From: Acidobacteria bacterium AH-259-G07
GTDB taxonomy: Bacteria; Acidobacteriota; UBA6911; RPQK01; JADFOI01
Assembly (NCBI GenBank): GCA_027717925.1
Contig: JALLON010000035.1
Coordinates: forward strand, 1-14,359
DNA: 14,359 nucleotides
Direction of reading: 5' to 3'
Part shown: piece after piece, positions 1 through 7,489 of the stretch
How positions within the stretch are numbered: the stretch's first letter is position 1
How the letters are laid out: each line of letters starts with the position of its first letter
Program-made: the position numbers and the translations under genes
Notes under the pieces: generated by a model
Told to the model about the DNA's origin: nothing
The model's input: only the letters and a program-made list of their open reading frames with translations
The model's database searches: none

Positions 1-835
1 TGGTAGACAGATTCTCGTGCCCGAGCAATTCCTGGATGCTACGAAGATCAGCTCCGTTATTTAGCAGATGAGTCGCAAAAGAGTGACGGAAAAGGTGAGG
101 ATGAACGTCCAAAAGCAAGGCGCTTTTTCTAATGTATTCTTCCAAGTTCCGCTGGATAGATCGAGCCGAAATCCGGAAACCGCGAAGATTTAAAAAAAGC
201 GCGTTCGGCTCGCGAGTCGTCCTTTGCCGACGCAGTAAAGCCGCCCGTGTGAGCAAATAGCGCTGCAGGGCTTCCTTGGCTTTTTCTCCGAATGGGACCA
301 ATCGTTCCTTCTTGCCTTTGCCGTAAACCTTGACCAGTCGCTCTTCGAGTGAGAGATCTTCGAGATTCATTCGCACCAATTCGCCAATGCGAAGGCCACT
401 CGCATACAACAACTCGAGAATCGCCCGATCTCTCACCCCTCGCTCAGTGCGATTATCAGGCAACTGCAGGATCGTCTCCATCTCCCGAACGGAAAGAAAA
501 CGAGGCTTTCTGTCCGGTAAGCGCGGCGTTCGAACAAGCTTGGCGGGATTGGATGGGACTTTCCCCTCATTGTACAAATAGCGGAAAAATGAACGTATGG
601 CTGCCAACTTACGAGCGATCGAACTCTTGCCGTTACCCTTTTGGTACAGGTGAGTCAGGAAATCGCGAATGCTGATATGATCGATTTCTCCAGGATCAAT
701 ACTGTTCTCCCTCTCGCCACGTGCAAGGTAGCTGTCGAACTCAAGAAGGTCGCGCTGGTAACTCTTCAGAGTATGGGAAGAGTAATTCTTTTGGAATCGG
801 AGATAGTCCAGGAAAGACTCGATATACTTATGCAT
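1..835 (-). CDS. xerC: Tyrosine recombinase XerC/XerD, 3' end cut by window edge
   Basis: A site-specific tyrosine recombinase, probably the chromosome-dimer-resolving Xer type that acts at dif. The minus-strand frame is open from the ATG at 835 to base 1 and gives 278 residues. Residues 1 to about 90 match the SAM-like core-binding domain (MHKYIESFLDYLRFQKNYSS, then RKLAAIRSFFRYLY). The catalytic domain follows with Arg149 in ASGLRIGEL, Lys173 in YGKGKKER, His247 and Arg250 in HPHLFRHSFATHLL, and His273 in LLGHENLST. The nucleophilic Tyr is expected about four residues beyond the edge, so the gene is truncated by the window and not visibly broken. The frame upstream is closed by a TGA; a GTG nine bases upstream (844) is an alternative start. 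No clear ribosome binding site is seen. It lies 115 bp downstream of the NtrX-like gene on the same strand. XerC, XerD or a one-recombinase XerH-like role cannot be told apart here, so the symbol is provisional. Confidence 0.9.
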   Translation of the reverse strand, partial: MHKYIESFLDYLRFQKNYSSHTLKSYQRDLLEFDSYLARGERENSIDPGEIDHISIRDFLTHLYQKGNGKSSIARKLAAIRSFFRYLYNEGKVPSNPAKLVRTPRLPDRKPRFLSVREMETILQLPDNRTERGVRDRAILELLYASGLRIGELVRMNLEDLSLEERLVKVYGKGKKERLVPFGEKAKEALQRYLLTRAALLRRQRTTREPNALFLNLRGFRISARSIQRNLEEYIRKSALLLDVHPHLFRHSFATHLLNNGADLRSIQELLGHENLST

Positions 836-858
836 TGGCTGCACCGAACATCCATATC

Positions 859-886
859 ACTGACAGCTGACAGCTGAGAACAGACA
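859..886. repeat. Heptanucleotide repeat array (RYTGACA units)
   Basis: Four contiguous 7-bp units read ACTGACA, GCTGACA, GCTGAGA and ACAGACA; the last two are degenerate. The array lies just upstream of the xerC start, in the gap between the NtrX-like gene and xerC. It is the inverse of the units at 931-944, so the two can pair across about 45 bp. The same unit recurs near 4520, 4673 and 6724-6783. Confidence 0.75.
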
Positions 887-930
887 TTGAGGTCCGATCA
901 GGACGGGAACTGCCATTGAAGAGGTAGCGA

Positions 931-944
931 GATGTCAGATGTCA
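931..944. repeat. Heptanucleotide repeat pair (GATGTCA x2)
   Basis: Two perfect GATGTCA units are followed by GCTGAAC, directly downstream of the NtrX-like stop codon (minus-strand gene ending at 951). They are inverted relative to the 859-886 array. The 12-mer GTCAGCTGAACT at this boundary recurs at 10759-10770 inside the 5' end of the GWxTD gene. Confidence 0.7.
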
Positions 945-950
945 GCTGAA

Positions 951-2300
951 CTACTTCAATTTGATATTGTAGGCTTTCAGCTTGCGGTGCAGATGAGTTC
1001 GTTCCATCCCGATGGCAGCAGCGGTGCGCGAAACGTTGCCCTCGTTCTCGACCAGCTTCTCCAAGATAAACTGGCGTTCGAATTCCTCGCGAGCTCCCTG
1101 CCACTTCTGGAGATTCCTCTCCCTGGCTCCCTGGGATTGTTTGAGAATCGAGGAAGGAAGATCAAAAAGGGTGACCTCCTGGCCTGGAACCATAATGGCT
1201 AGACGCTCTATTGTGTTCTTGAGCTCTCGAACGTTACCAGGCCACTGGTAACACTGCAGTTTGCTCATGGCCTCGGTTTGGATCCGTTTTTTGCGTTTTC
1301 CATACCTCTGGCAGAAATCCTCCATAAAATATTCCACCAGTTCAGGAATGTCCTCCTTTCTATCCCGCAGGGGGGGTACCTCAAAAGGGATCACATTCAG
1401 ACGGAAAAAAAGGTCCTGCCGAAAATTCGCCTTTTCGATCTCCTGCTCGAGATCCTTGTTAGTGGCTGCGATTACGCGCACATCCACCTCAATGGCCTCG
1501 TTACTTCCGACCGGGTAGAATCGCTGCTCTTCCAGGACCCTCAGCACCTTGGCTTGAGTCTTCAGACTCATGTCTCCAACTTCGTCCAAGAACAGAGTCC
1601 CTTGATCGGCCAACTCGAACTTACCCTTCCTACTCTCTGTGGCCCCCGTATAGGCCCCCTTCACACTTCCAAACAATTCACTCTCGATGAGATCATCCGG
1701 GATAGCGGCGCAGTTCACTTCAATAAAGGGTTGGTCTTTGCGACGACTGTTCAGGTGGAGCAGTTTGGCCACCAGTTCTTTTCCTGTCCCATTTTCTCCG
1801 TAGATTAGAATCCTTCCTTCCGTTGGTGCCGCATATTCAGTCTGTTGGCGCAGCGCCTTCATAGGGACGGAACTTCCGATCATCACCGTTTCTTGACGAA
1901 TAAAGTCCTTTAGAGTCCGATTCTCCTCTTCCAAGCGTTTCTGCCTGAGGGCGTGCTCTAGGACCAGAACCACTTTTTCTAGGGAAAGGGGTTTTTCTAT
2001 AAAGTCGAAGGCCCCTAGTTTAGTCGCTTGCACCGCTGTTTCTACGGTTCCGTGGCCGGAAATCATGATGACGTATTGTCCGGGGCGTCTGCTCCTGAGC
2101 TCTTTGAGTACCTCGATTCCGTCCTTTCCCGGCAGCCAGACATCGAGAAAAACAACATCGTATTTTTTTCTCTCCAGTTCCTCTAGACAGGTCTCTCCCG
2201 AGTAGACAGAATCCACTGTGTATCCTTCGTCCTGGAGAATCCCCTGAAGGGAGATTCGAACGTTTTCTTCGTCGTCAACAACGAGGAGCTTGGCAGTCAC
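951..2300 (-). CDS. ntrX: NtrX-like sigma-54-dependent response regulator
   Basis: A cytoplasmic bacterial enhancer-binding protein of 449 residues, the usual size for NtrC/NtrX regulators. The receiver domain (about 1-120) has acidic residues D9 and D10, phospho-acceptor D53 in FLDVWLPG, S81 and K103. The AAA+ domain (about 138-380) has Walker A GENGTGKE (168-175), Walker B TLFLDE (235-240) and candidate arginine fingers R294 and R300. Its sigma-54 contact loop is GAYTGA (215-220) in place of the common GAFTGA. A Fis-type helix-turn-helix closes the protein (about 421-444, GNVSRTAAAIGMERTHLHRK). The family remodels sigma-54 RNA polymerase using ATP after phosphorylation. The start is GTG at 2300, 8 bp after the stop of the partner kinase gene, so the two are almost surely co-transcribed. 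NtrX and a generic NtrC-like regulator cannot be fully separated; the kinase partner favours NtrX. Confidence 0.93.
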   Translation of the reverse strand: MTAKLLVVDDEENVRISLQGILQDEGYTVDSVYSGETCLEELERKKYDVVFLDVWLPGKDGIEVLKELRSRRPGQYVIMISGHGTVETAVQATKLGAFDFIEKPLSLEKVVLVLEHALRQKRLEEENRTLKDFIRQETVMIGSSVPMKALRQQTEYAAPTEGRILIYGENGTGKELVAKLLHLNSRRKDQPFIEVNCAAIPDDLIESELFGSVKGAYTGATESRKGKFELADQGTLFLDEVGDMSLKTQAKVLRVLEEQRFYPVGSNEAIEVDVRVIAATNKDLEQEIEKANFRQDLFFRLNVIPFEVPPLRDRKEDIPELVEYFMEDFCQRYGKRKKRIQTEAMSKLQCYQWPGNVRELKNTIERLAIMVPGQEVTLFDLPSSILKQSQGARERNLQKWQGAREEFERQFILEKLVENEGNVSRTAAAIGMERTHLHRKLKAYNIKLK

Positions 2301-2308
2301 GGAGTCTC

Positions 2309-4516
2309 TTAGCTCACGGGCAGTTCCACGATAAACCGTGTTCCAGTGGGGTAATTGGGTTCGGCCCGAACAAACCCGTTGTGCTCGGAGACAATCTGAC
2401 GAACGATGGCCAATCCCAAACCGGTGCCTTTCTTTTTGGTGGAAAAGTATGGCAGGAAAAGATGCTCATAATCCTGCGGCGAAATTCCGATCCCATTGTC
2501 TTGGAATTCAATGGCTACCGATTCATGCCCCTTGTTAAATTGTGTCCGGATGAGGATGTATCGATCCGCTTCGGATTCCGCTAACGCATCTAGAGAATTG
2601 TCAATCAAATTAATAAAAACGCGCTGCATCTGCTCAGGATCCATTTTAACCTTCTCGATTTTGGGATCGAAAACCTTTTTGATTTGTACCTTCTTCAGGT
2701 CCCCGTCATACAGTGTGAGTGTTTGCTCAATCAATCGATGGAGTTGCACCTCCACAGGCTTACAAATCGGCAGCCGGGCAAATCGTGAAAACTCCTCCAC
2801 CAACGTTTTTAGCATCTCCGCTTCTGCCACAATGATTCGCATGGCTTCACCCAGGAGCTTCTGAAACTCGCGGATTTCTTTAGAAGAGCGGGCGGCTGCA
2901 ACTTTCTTGAAACGCTTTTCCACTCTCTCCGCCGACAGCTGAATGGGAGTAAGGGGATTTTTGATCTCATGGGCCAAGCGCTGTGCCACCTCCTGCCAGG
3001 CTGCGAATTTCTCCGCCTTGATCAGCTCTGTCAAATCATCCAACACAATCAGGTATTCGACTTCTTGCTGAAAGGGAAGAGGATTGGAGGTAATTGTGGC
3101 CGCAACACGCAGCTCCTGCTCCCCCCGCCTGAAGGTCACCTCTTTGCGGCAGGTGCCATAAAGACGGGCCCGTTTTTTCATGTTCAGAAACTCTCTGTAG
3201 AGATCTGCGTCAGCAACCTCACGGATGGAACGGTTTAGGATGTTTTCCCGATTCACCTGCAGCACCTTGAGTGCCGCCTCGTTGACCGCACGAATGACAT
3301 CTGACTCATCAATACTAATGACACCGGTGGCAATATTGTGAAGGATAGTCTCAATGTAGCGCCGGCGCTCATCCAGTTGGACGTTCGTCTCCCTCATTTC
3401 AGCATTGGCTTTTTCCAGCTTCTGTCTGCTTTGTTTGATTTCCTCCGCCATTCGATTAAAGGAATCGACTAGAATTCCCAGCTCGTCCACTGCGGTGACG
3501 TCAACACGGTGATCGAGATTGCCTTCAGCCAATTCGCGAGAACCTTCCGCCAAAGCCTCTAGCGGAACCGTAATCTTTTTGGCGATATAAGTCCCAAGCC
3601 AGACAAAGCCAAACACCACTGCCAGAGTGGTCAGACCCAATACCGAAAAGTAGTTGAGTTCAAGCTGGTTAACTCCTTCCTTAATGGCCTCGTATTGGTT
3701 TGAAGCTTCGTCGACTTGGATCGCATGAAAAGCTACGCTGTCAGGGATCACAAATTCGGCAAACAGTGCTCCCTGCACCGAACTGGAGGTATCGTGAATG
3801 GGGACGCCAACAATGCCGTGATCCACTATAGATTCGCTATCTCCCAAACGAATCCGGCGTTCCAGAGTGTAATATTTCTCCCCCCTCAACACCTGTTCAA
3901 CAGCAGACTCAAGTGGCTGATCCCCAGGCCACTTGCCTGCCTGAAAGACAATTTGAGCTTGGCCATCGAATAGTAACACTCCATCAAAACCATATTCTGC
4001 ACGCAGATCCTCGAAGTGGCGGGCTGGCTCCAACCTCGCCGCCTCTACCTGTCGCGCTAATAACTCCGCCGTGGCAAGCTGCAAAAGCCGGTTTCGTTCG
4101 TAGTAACTGCGGGCAATCACCTGCGAGGACTCTAAAAGTTGTTCAGAAGGAGAGCTGAACCACTGGCGGAGATTCTGGTTGATCAGACCAAAGGCCAGGA
4201 AGGCCATGATGAGAGCCGGAAACAAAGAAAAGATAATCAGCGTGATGACCAGCTTACTCTTAATGCGGCTACCTGGGCGATCTGCCTGGTATTCGAAGAA
4301 AAGCTTGATCAGACTGCGAGCCAGGATGAAGGAGAGGACCAAGACGAGGATGAAATTGAGAGCCCAAAACACTGCCCAGAAAGTAATGTTCCAAACGAAG
4401 CGCGGATTTCCTACCGAAGAGGGATGCAAGAAAATGACACTGGTGAGAAAGACCAGAATGACGACCGCCAGGATGGCAGAAATCCAATAGATTTTTCGAA
4501 GAAGACGCTGTTTCAT
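2309..4516 (-). CDS. ntrY: NtrY-like membrane sensor histidine kinase
   Basis: A 735-residue inner-membrane sensor kinase, the cognate partner of the downstream response regulator. Hydrophobic segments lie at about 9-30, 42-70 and 88-112, then a probable periplasmic sensor region (about 115-288), then a fourth segment at about 290-312. This matches the NtrY plan. A HAMP domain (about 313-365), a coiled coil (about 360-385) and a PAS domain (about 385-500) follow. HisKA carries the phospho-acceptor His516 in LAHEIKNPLTPIQLSAERV. HATPase_c has the N box NLIDNSLDA (636-644), G1 DNGIGIS (673-679) and G2 KGTGLGLAIV (696-705). All catalytic boxes look intact. Start ATG is at 4516, with no ribosome binding site; 7-bp repeats begin 4 bp upstream. 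Classical NtrY/NtrX pairs respond to nitrogen or redox state, but the signal here is unknown. Confidence 0.92.
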   Translation of the reverse strand: MKQRLLRKIYWISAILAVVILVFLTSVIFLHPSSVGNPRFVWNITFWAVFWALNFILVLVLSFILARSLIKLFFEYQADRPGSRIKSKLVITLIIFSLFPALIMAFLAFGLINQNLRQWFSSPSEQLLESSQVIARSYYERNRLLQLATAELLARQVEAARLEPARHFEDLRAEYGFDGVLLFDGQAQIVFQAGKWPGDQPLESAVEQVLRGEKYYTLERRIRLGDSESIVDHGIVGVPIHDTSSSVQGALFAEFVIPDSVAFHAIQVDEASNQYEAIKEGVNQLELNYFSVLGLTTLAVVFGFVWLGTYIAKKITVPLEALAEGSRELAEGNLDHRVDVTAVDELGILVDSFNRMAEEIKQSRQKLEKANAEMRETNVQLDERRRYIETILHNIATGVISIDESDVIRAVNEAALKVLQVNRENILNRSIREVADADLYREFLNMKKRARLYGTCRKEVTFRRGEQELRVAATITSNPLPFQQEVEYLIVLDDLTELIKAEKFAAWQEVAQRLAHEIKNPLTPIQLSAERVEKRFKKVAAARSSKEIREFQKLLGEAMRIIVAEAEMLKTLVEEFSRFARLPICKPVEVQLHRLIEQTLTLYDGDLKKVQIKKVFDPKIEKVKMDPEQMQRVFINLIDNSLDALAESEADRYILIRTQFNKGHESVAIEFQDNGIGISPQDYEHLFLPYFSTKKKGTGLGLAIVRQIVSEHNGFVRAEPNYPTGTRFIVELPVS

Positions 4517-4519
4517 CGG

Positions 4520-4561
4520 GCTGACAACTCACAGCTGACAACTGACAATCGACCGTCGACA
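4520..4561. repeat. Heptanucleotide repeat array upstream of the NtrY-like gene
   Basis: Six consecutive 7-bp units read GCTGACA, ACTCACA, GCTGACA, ACTGACA, ATCGACC and GTCGACA, decaying away from the gene. On the minus strand the units read TGTCAGY and run into the kinase start as TGTCAGCCCGATG. The array forms an inverted pair with 4673-4707, across the divergent promoter region. Confidence 0.8.
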
Positions 4562-4564
4562 AAA

Positions 4565-4604
4565 TATCTGTGAAAATCCGTCAAAATTCAGCGTGATCCG
4601 TGAT
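4565..4604. repeat. Degenerate ATCCGTGA-type microrepeat
   Basis: The stretch contains CTGTGAAAATCCGTC followed by GTGATCCGTGATC, that is, imperfect copies of an ATCCGTGA/ATCTGTGA word with about 10- to 20-bp periodicity. It lies between the two inverted heptad arrays in the divergent intergenic region. It may be a second family of small dispersed repeats or chance similarity. Confidence 0.3.
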
Positions 4605-4609
4605 CTCAG

Positions 4610-4639
4610 TTGCCAGTCATCCGTTGCGTCGTGTATTTT
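4610..4639 (+). promoter_or_regulatory. Candidate sigma-70-type promoter for the hydantoinase gene
   Basis: A -35-like TTGCCA (4610-4615) and a -10-like TATTTT (4634-4639) are separated by 18 bp. Transcription would start about 75 bp upstream of the ATG at 4723 and the leader would contain the whole 4673-4707 repeat array. The match is moderate and there is no experimental support. Confidence 0.3.
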
Positions 4640-4672
4640 AGCACTTTTCGGCGGATTATCTATGAGGTGGAA

Positions 4673-4707
4673 GTTGTCAACTGTCAGTTGTCAGCTGTCA
4701 GTTGTCA
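4673..4707. repeat. Heptanucleotide repeat array upstream of the hydantoinase gene
   Basis: Five perfect RYTGTCA units read GTTGTCA, ACTGTCA, GTTGTCA, GCTGTCA and GTTGTCA, ending in GCCCGAG 15 bp before the ATG at 4723. The array is in the opposite orientation to the one at 4520-4561, so together they could form a large cruciform spanning the divergent promoter region. Confidence 0.85.
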
Positions 4708-4722
4708 GCCCGAGCAAATCAT

Positions 4723-6735
4723 ATGCTTCGAATTGGAGTTGATACTGGCGGGACTTTCACCGACTTTGTCGTCTTGGAGGACGGCAAAATTAGTGTGTTC
4801 AAACTTCCCTCCACGCCGAAGCACCCTGAAAAAGCAGTGCTTCAAGGACTCTCGCAAATCGTTAAAAATCGGGGCGGCTACCTGATCCAACACGGATCGA
4901 CTGTGGCCACCAACACTCTCATTGAAAGAAAAGGGGCAAGAACCCTATTGGTGGCCAACGAAGGCTTTGAAGACATTCTGGAGATCGGTCGACAGAACCG
5001 TCCGGGCCTTTACAAACTCTCTTCCTCCCGCCCTGAAGCTCTCGTTCCTGCCAAGTATCGTCTTGGAATAAAAGAGCGCACCGTTTGGGACGGCAAATCA
5101 CTGATCCCTCTGGAAAAGAAGAGCCTGGATTGGCTGCAAAACAAGGTCAAACAGCTTGCCCCTGAGGCCATCGCGGTAGTGCTACTTTATAGCTACTTAA
5201 ACCCCGAGGTGGAAAAGCGAATTGCGGAGGCCCTCGAGTTCGCCCAACTTCCGCTGTCTCTCTCCCACCAGGTTCTTCCCGAGTTCAGAGAATATGAACG
5301 TACTTCGGCAACCGTCATTAACGCCTATTTGACTCCCACCATGTCAAATTATCTTTCCGCACTGAGCTCCGACCCTCTGGCGCAGAAGGGAAAACTGACT
5401 ATCATGCAATCCAACGGAGGAACAATTCCGGCCGAAGTGGCTCGCTCACAACCTTTGCGCACTCTTCTTTCAGGTCCCGCGGGCGGCGTAGTGGGAGCCT
5501 TCGAACTGGCACAGCAGGCGGGCTATGACAGGATTATTACCTTCGATATGGGCGGAACCTCCACCGATGTGTGTCTGTGTGACAATCAAATCTCCACGAC
5601 CAAGGAGGCCACCATTGATCATCAACCAATCCCGGTCCAGATGATCGCAATCCATACGGTCGGGTCTGGAGGTGGGTCCATTGCCAGGATCGACCCGGGT
5701 GGCCTTCTGCGCGTCGGTCCTCAAAGCGCCGGAGCAGATCCCGGGCCCGTCTGCTACGGTAAAGGGCGGGATGTGACCGTGACCGATGCCAACCTCTTTT
5801 TGGGACGGATGGAACCCGACTATTTTCTCGGCGGTGAACTGAAACTTTACCCGCATAGAGTCCACCCTGCTTTAGAAGAATTGGCGGCAAAACTGAGGCA
5901 GTTCACCCGTAGATCCTGGGAACCCGCTGAGATTGCTGAAGGAATAGTGAAGATTGTCAACACCCAGATGGAAGCAGCCCTGCAGTTGATTTCTCTGCAA
6001 AGAGGATACGATACCCGAGATTTCACGCTGGTGAGTTTCGGAGGAGCAGGCGGTCTTCATGCCTGCGAGTTGGCGCGAGCACTGCTTATCCCCCGCATTC
6101 TGGTGCCGGCAAATCCAGGGATGCTTTCAGCTATGGGAATCCTTCGCGCCAAGGCGGTGAAAGATGCCTCTCTCACGGTCATGATGCACTCTCAAGACCG
6201 GGACTTGTCACGCCGCCTCAAGGAAGCCTTCAGGCCTTTAGATATGCCAATTCGGCAGCAGCTCGCGAAGGAAGGCTTCTCCAATAAGGACCTTGTCCTG
6301 GAAAGGACACTGGATGCACGCTACGTGGGACAATCCTATGAGTTGAACGTCGCCTTTGATGACGGTTTTCTGGAGACTTTCCATCGACTGCATCAACAGT
6401 TCTATGGCTACTGCAATCCCCAACTGCCGGTGGAAATCGTCAACATCAGAGTTCGTGGTTCTGCGAAATATCCCACAGTTCCGATTCCCAAATTCCCGCT
6501 GGAATCAAAGAAGCTTCCCACGGGTGCGATGATGCAAGAAAAACAAGTGACCTTCAATGGCCGCCTCACTCCTACTCGCTTCTATCTTCGCGAAAACTTG
6601 CGTCCCGGCAATCGCATCCAGGGACCAGCCACGATTCTCGAGTATAGCTCTACCACCCTCATCCCAGCCGATTTCAAAGCTCACATTGACGCGTGGCGGA
6701 ACATCGTTATCGAGCCGGATTCAGCTGACAACTGA
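4723..6735 (+). CDS. hyuA: Hydantoinase/oxoprolinase family protein, HyuA-type subunit
   Basis: A predicted cytoplasmic ATP-dependent amidohydrolase subunit of 670 residues, near the family norm of about 680-720. The family includes N-methylhydantoinase A, 5-oxoprolinase N-halves and acetone carboxylase beta; all use ATP to activate a ring amide or carbonyl. The N-terminal Hydant_A_N domain has phosphate-binding VDTGGTFTD (6-14) and QHGSTVATNTLIERKGART (56-74). The main domain has EYERTSATVINAYL (190-203), LLSGPAGGVVGA (248-259), FDMGGTSTDVCL (274-285), HTVGSGGGSIA (311-321) and ADPGPVCYG (338-346). A C-terminal beta domain ends near GPATILEYSSTTLIPADF. The ATG at 4723 puts the DTGGTFTD motif at the usual distance from the N-terminus; an in-frame TTG at 4702 lies inside the repeat array and is unlikely. 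The last residues SADN and the stop are encoded by 7-bp repeats. No HyuB partner is adjacent, so the substrate is unknown. Confidence 0.88.
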   Translation: MLRIGVDTGGTFTDFVVLEDGKISVFKLPSTPKHPEKAVLQGLSQIVKNRGGYLIQHGSTVATNTLIERKGARTLLVANEGFEDILEIGRQNRPGLYKLSSSRPEALVPAKYRLGIKERTVWDGKSLIPLEKKSLDWLQNKVKQLAPEAIAVVLLYSYLNPEVEKRIAEALEFAQLPLSLSHQVLPEFREYERTSATVINAYLTPTMSNYLSALSSDPLAQKGKLTIMQSNGGTIPAEVARSQPLRTLLSGPAGGVVGAFELAQQAGYDRIITFDMGGTSTDVCLCDNQISTTKEATIDHQPIPVQMIAIHTVGSGGGSIARIDPGGLLRVGPQSAGADPGPVCYGKGRDVTVTDANLFLGRMEPDYFLGGELKLYPHRVHPALEELAAKLRQFTRRSWEPAEIAEGIVKIVNTQMEAALQLISLQRGYDTRDFTLVSFGGAGGLHACELARALLIPRILVPANPGMLSAMGILRAKAVKDASLTVMMHSQDRDLSRRLKEAFRPLDMPIRQQLAKEGFSNKDLVLERTLDARYVGQSYELNVAFDDGFLETFHRLHQQFYGYCNPQLPVEIVNIRVRGSAKYPTVPIPKFPLESKKLPTGAMMQEKQVTFNGRLTPTRFYLRENLRPGNRIQGPATILEYSSTTLIPADFKAHIDAWRNIVIEPDSADN

Positions 6736-6783
6736 CATCTGACACGCTGACTGTGAGATGTCAGCTGTCAGTTGTCAGCTGTC
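6724..6783. repeat. Inverted heptanucleotide repeat at a convergent gene junction
   Basis: The left arm 6724-6744 reads GCTGACA, ACTGACA, TCTGACA. The right arm 6757-6783 reads GATGTCA, GCTGTCA, GTTGTCA, GCTGTC. The arms are inverted and can fold around a centre at about 6745-6756. The hydantoinase stop (6733-6735) lies in the left arm and the rlmB stop (6761-6763) in the right arm. A TTTT follows at 6784-6787 on the plus strand, so the structure could end hydantoinase transcription. Confidence 0.85.
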
Positions 6784-7489
6784 TTTTCAGCACGACCTGG
6801 TAAAGCAGCACCCCCGCGGCCACCGACAGATTCAGGGAGGAGACCTGCCCCTTCATGGGCAGGGACACGAGAATATCACAGTGCTTGCGGACCAGCCGCC
6901 GCACCCCCCGATGTTCTCCTCCCACCACCACCGCCAGCGGCAGACTTACATCGATCTCATCGACACAATTTTCCCCCTGCATGTCCAGACCCACTACCCA
7001 GAAACCTTGCTCTTTGAGCTTTTCCAAAGCTTGAACCACATTGCCGATGCGCGAGATCTTTAGATGCATAGCTGCTCCTGCGCTGGATTTCACAACAGCT
7101 GGTGTCACTGTGCAGCTGCGTCGTTCGGGAATCAATACGCCTCCCACCCCGACTGCTTCGGCGGTGCGCAGCAGTGCGCCCAGATTGTGAGGATCTTCCA
7201 CTCCATCCACCAACAGAAGCAATCTGGGTTCGGTTTGCAGAATTGCTTCCAAATCTGCATAGTGGATTGGTGAGATTTCGGCAATCACTTCCTGGTGAGG
7301 AGCCGTTGAAGCCTTCTGGTTGATCACTTCGGCTGACTCAAAGCGAACAGGAACGCCCCGACTTCGCGCCAGTTCGATGATCCTTTGCAGCCGTGGATTT
7401 GCCTTTCCACGCCTGATCCAAATGCGCTCGAGGGGCCGAGACTTCGATCTGAGGGCTTCAGTGACTGGGTTAATGCCGTAAATGATCAT
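6761..7489 (-). CDS. rlmB: 23S rRNA 2'-O-ribose methyltransferase, RlmB/TrmH (SpoU) family
   Basis: A 242-residue SPOUT-class RNA methyltransferase. The best match is RlmB, which methylates the 2'-O of G2251 in the 23S P-loop using S-adenosylmethionine. The N-terminal substrate-binding domain (about 1-75) starts MIIYGINPVTEALRS and includes HQEVIAEISP. The SpoU domain has motif 1 VEDPHNLGALLRTAEAVGV (97-115, conserved N102 and R108), motif 2 VVVGGEHRGV (187-196, E192) and motif 3 SLPMKGQVSSLNLSVAAGV (209-227, S218 and N220). These form the trefoil-knot cofactor site. The start ATG follows the gltX stop TGA with no gap, so translation is probably coupled. The last residues QLTTDS and the stop come from the intergenic 7-bp repeat, suggesting the original C-terminus was replaced. 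An unrelated TrmH paralogue with another target site is possible. Confidence 0.9.
   Translation of the reverse strand: MIIYGINPVTEALRSKSRPLERIWIRRGKANPRLQRIIELARSRGVPVRFESAEVINQKASTAPHQEVIAEISPIHYADLEAILQTEPRLLLLVDGVEDPHNLGALLRTAEAVGVGGVLIPERRSCTVTPAVVKSSAGAAMHLKISRIGNVVQALEKLKEQGFWVVGLDMQGENCVDEIDVSLPLAVVVGGEHRGVRRLVRKHCDILVSLPMKGQVSSLNLSVAAGVLLYQVVLKRQLTTDS

Noticed and set aside
330..877. Three short plus-strand frames at the left end
   Set aside because: All are shadows of the xerC coding sequence, which is open on the minus strand and shows the recombinase catalytic residues.
859..944. CRISPR array or dif/attachment site next to the recombinase gene
   Set aside because: Repeat units are 7 bp with no spacers, and the same units occur at two other unrelated junctions. 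No XerC/XerD-type 28-bp dif site was recognised.
4139..4573. Open plus-strand frame of 144 codons at the 5' end of the NtrY-like gene
   Set aside because: The translation is a polar D/E/Q-rich shadow of the transmembrane segments on the opposite strand and runs into the repeat array.
4702..4722. Upstream TTG start for the hydantoinase gene
   Set aside because: It lies inside the heptad array and adds residues that are not typical of the family. The ATG at 4723 puts the conserved DTGGTFTD motif at the normal place.
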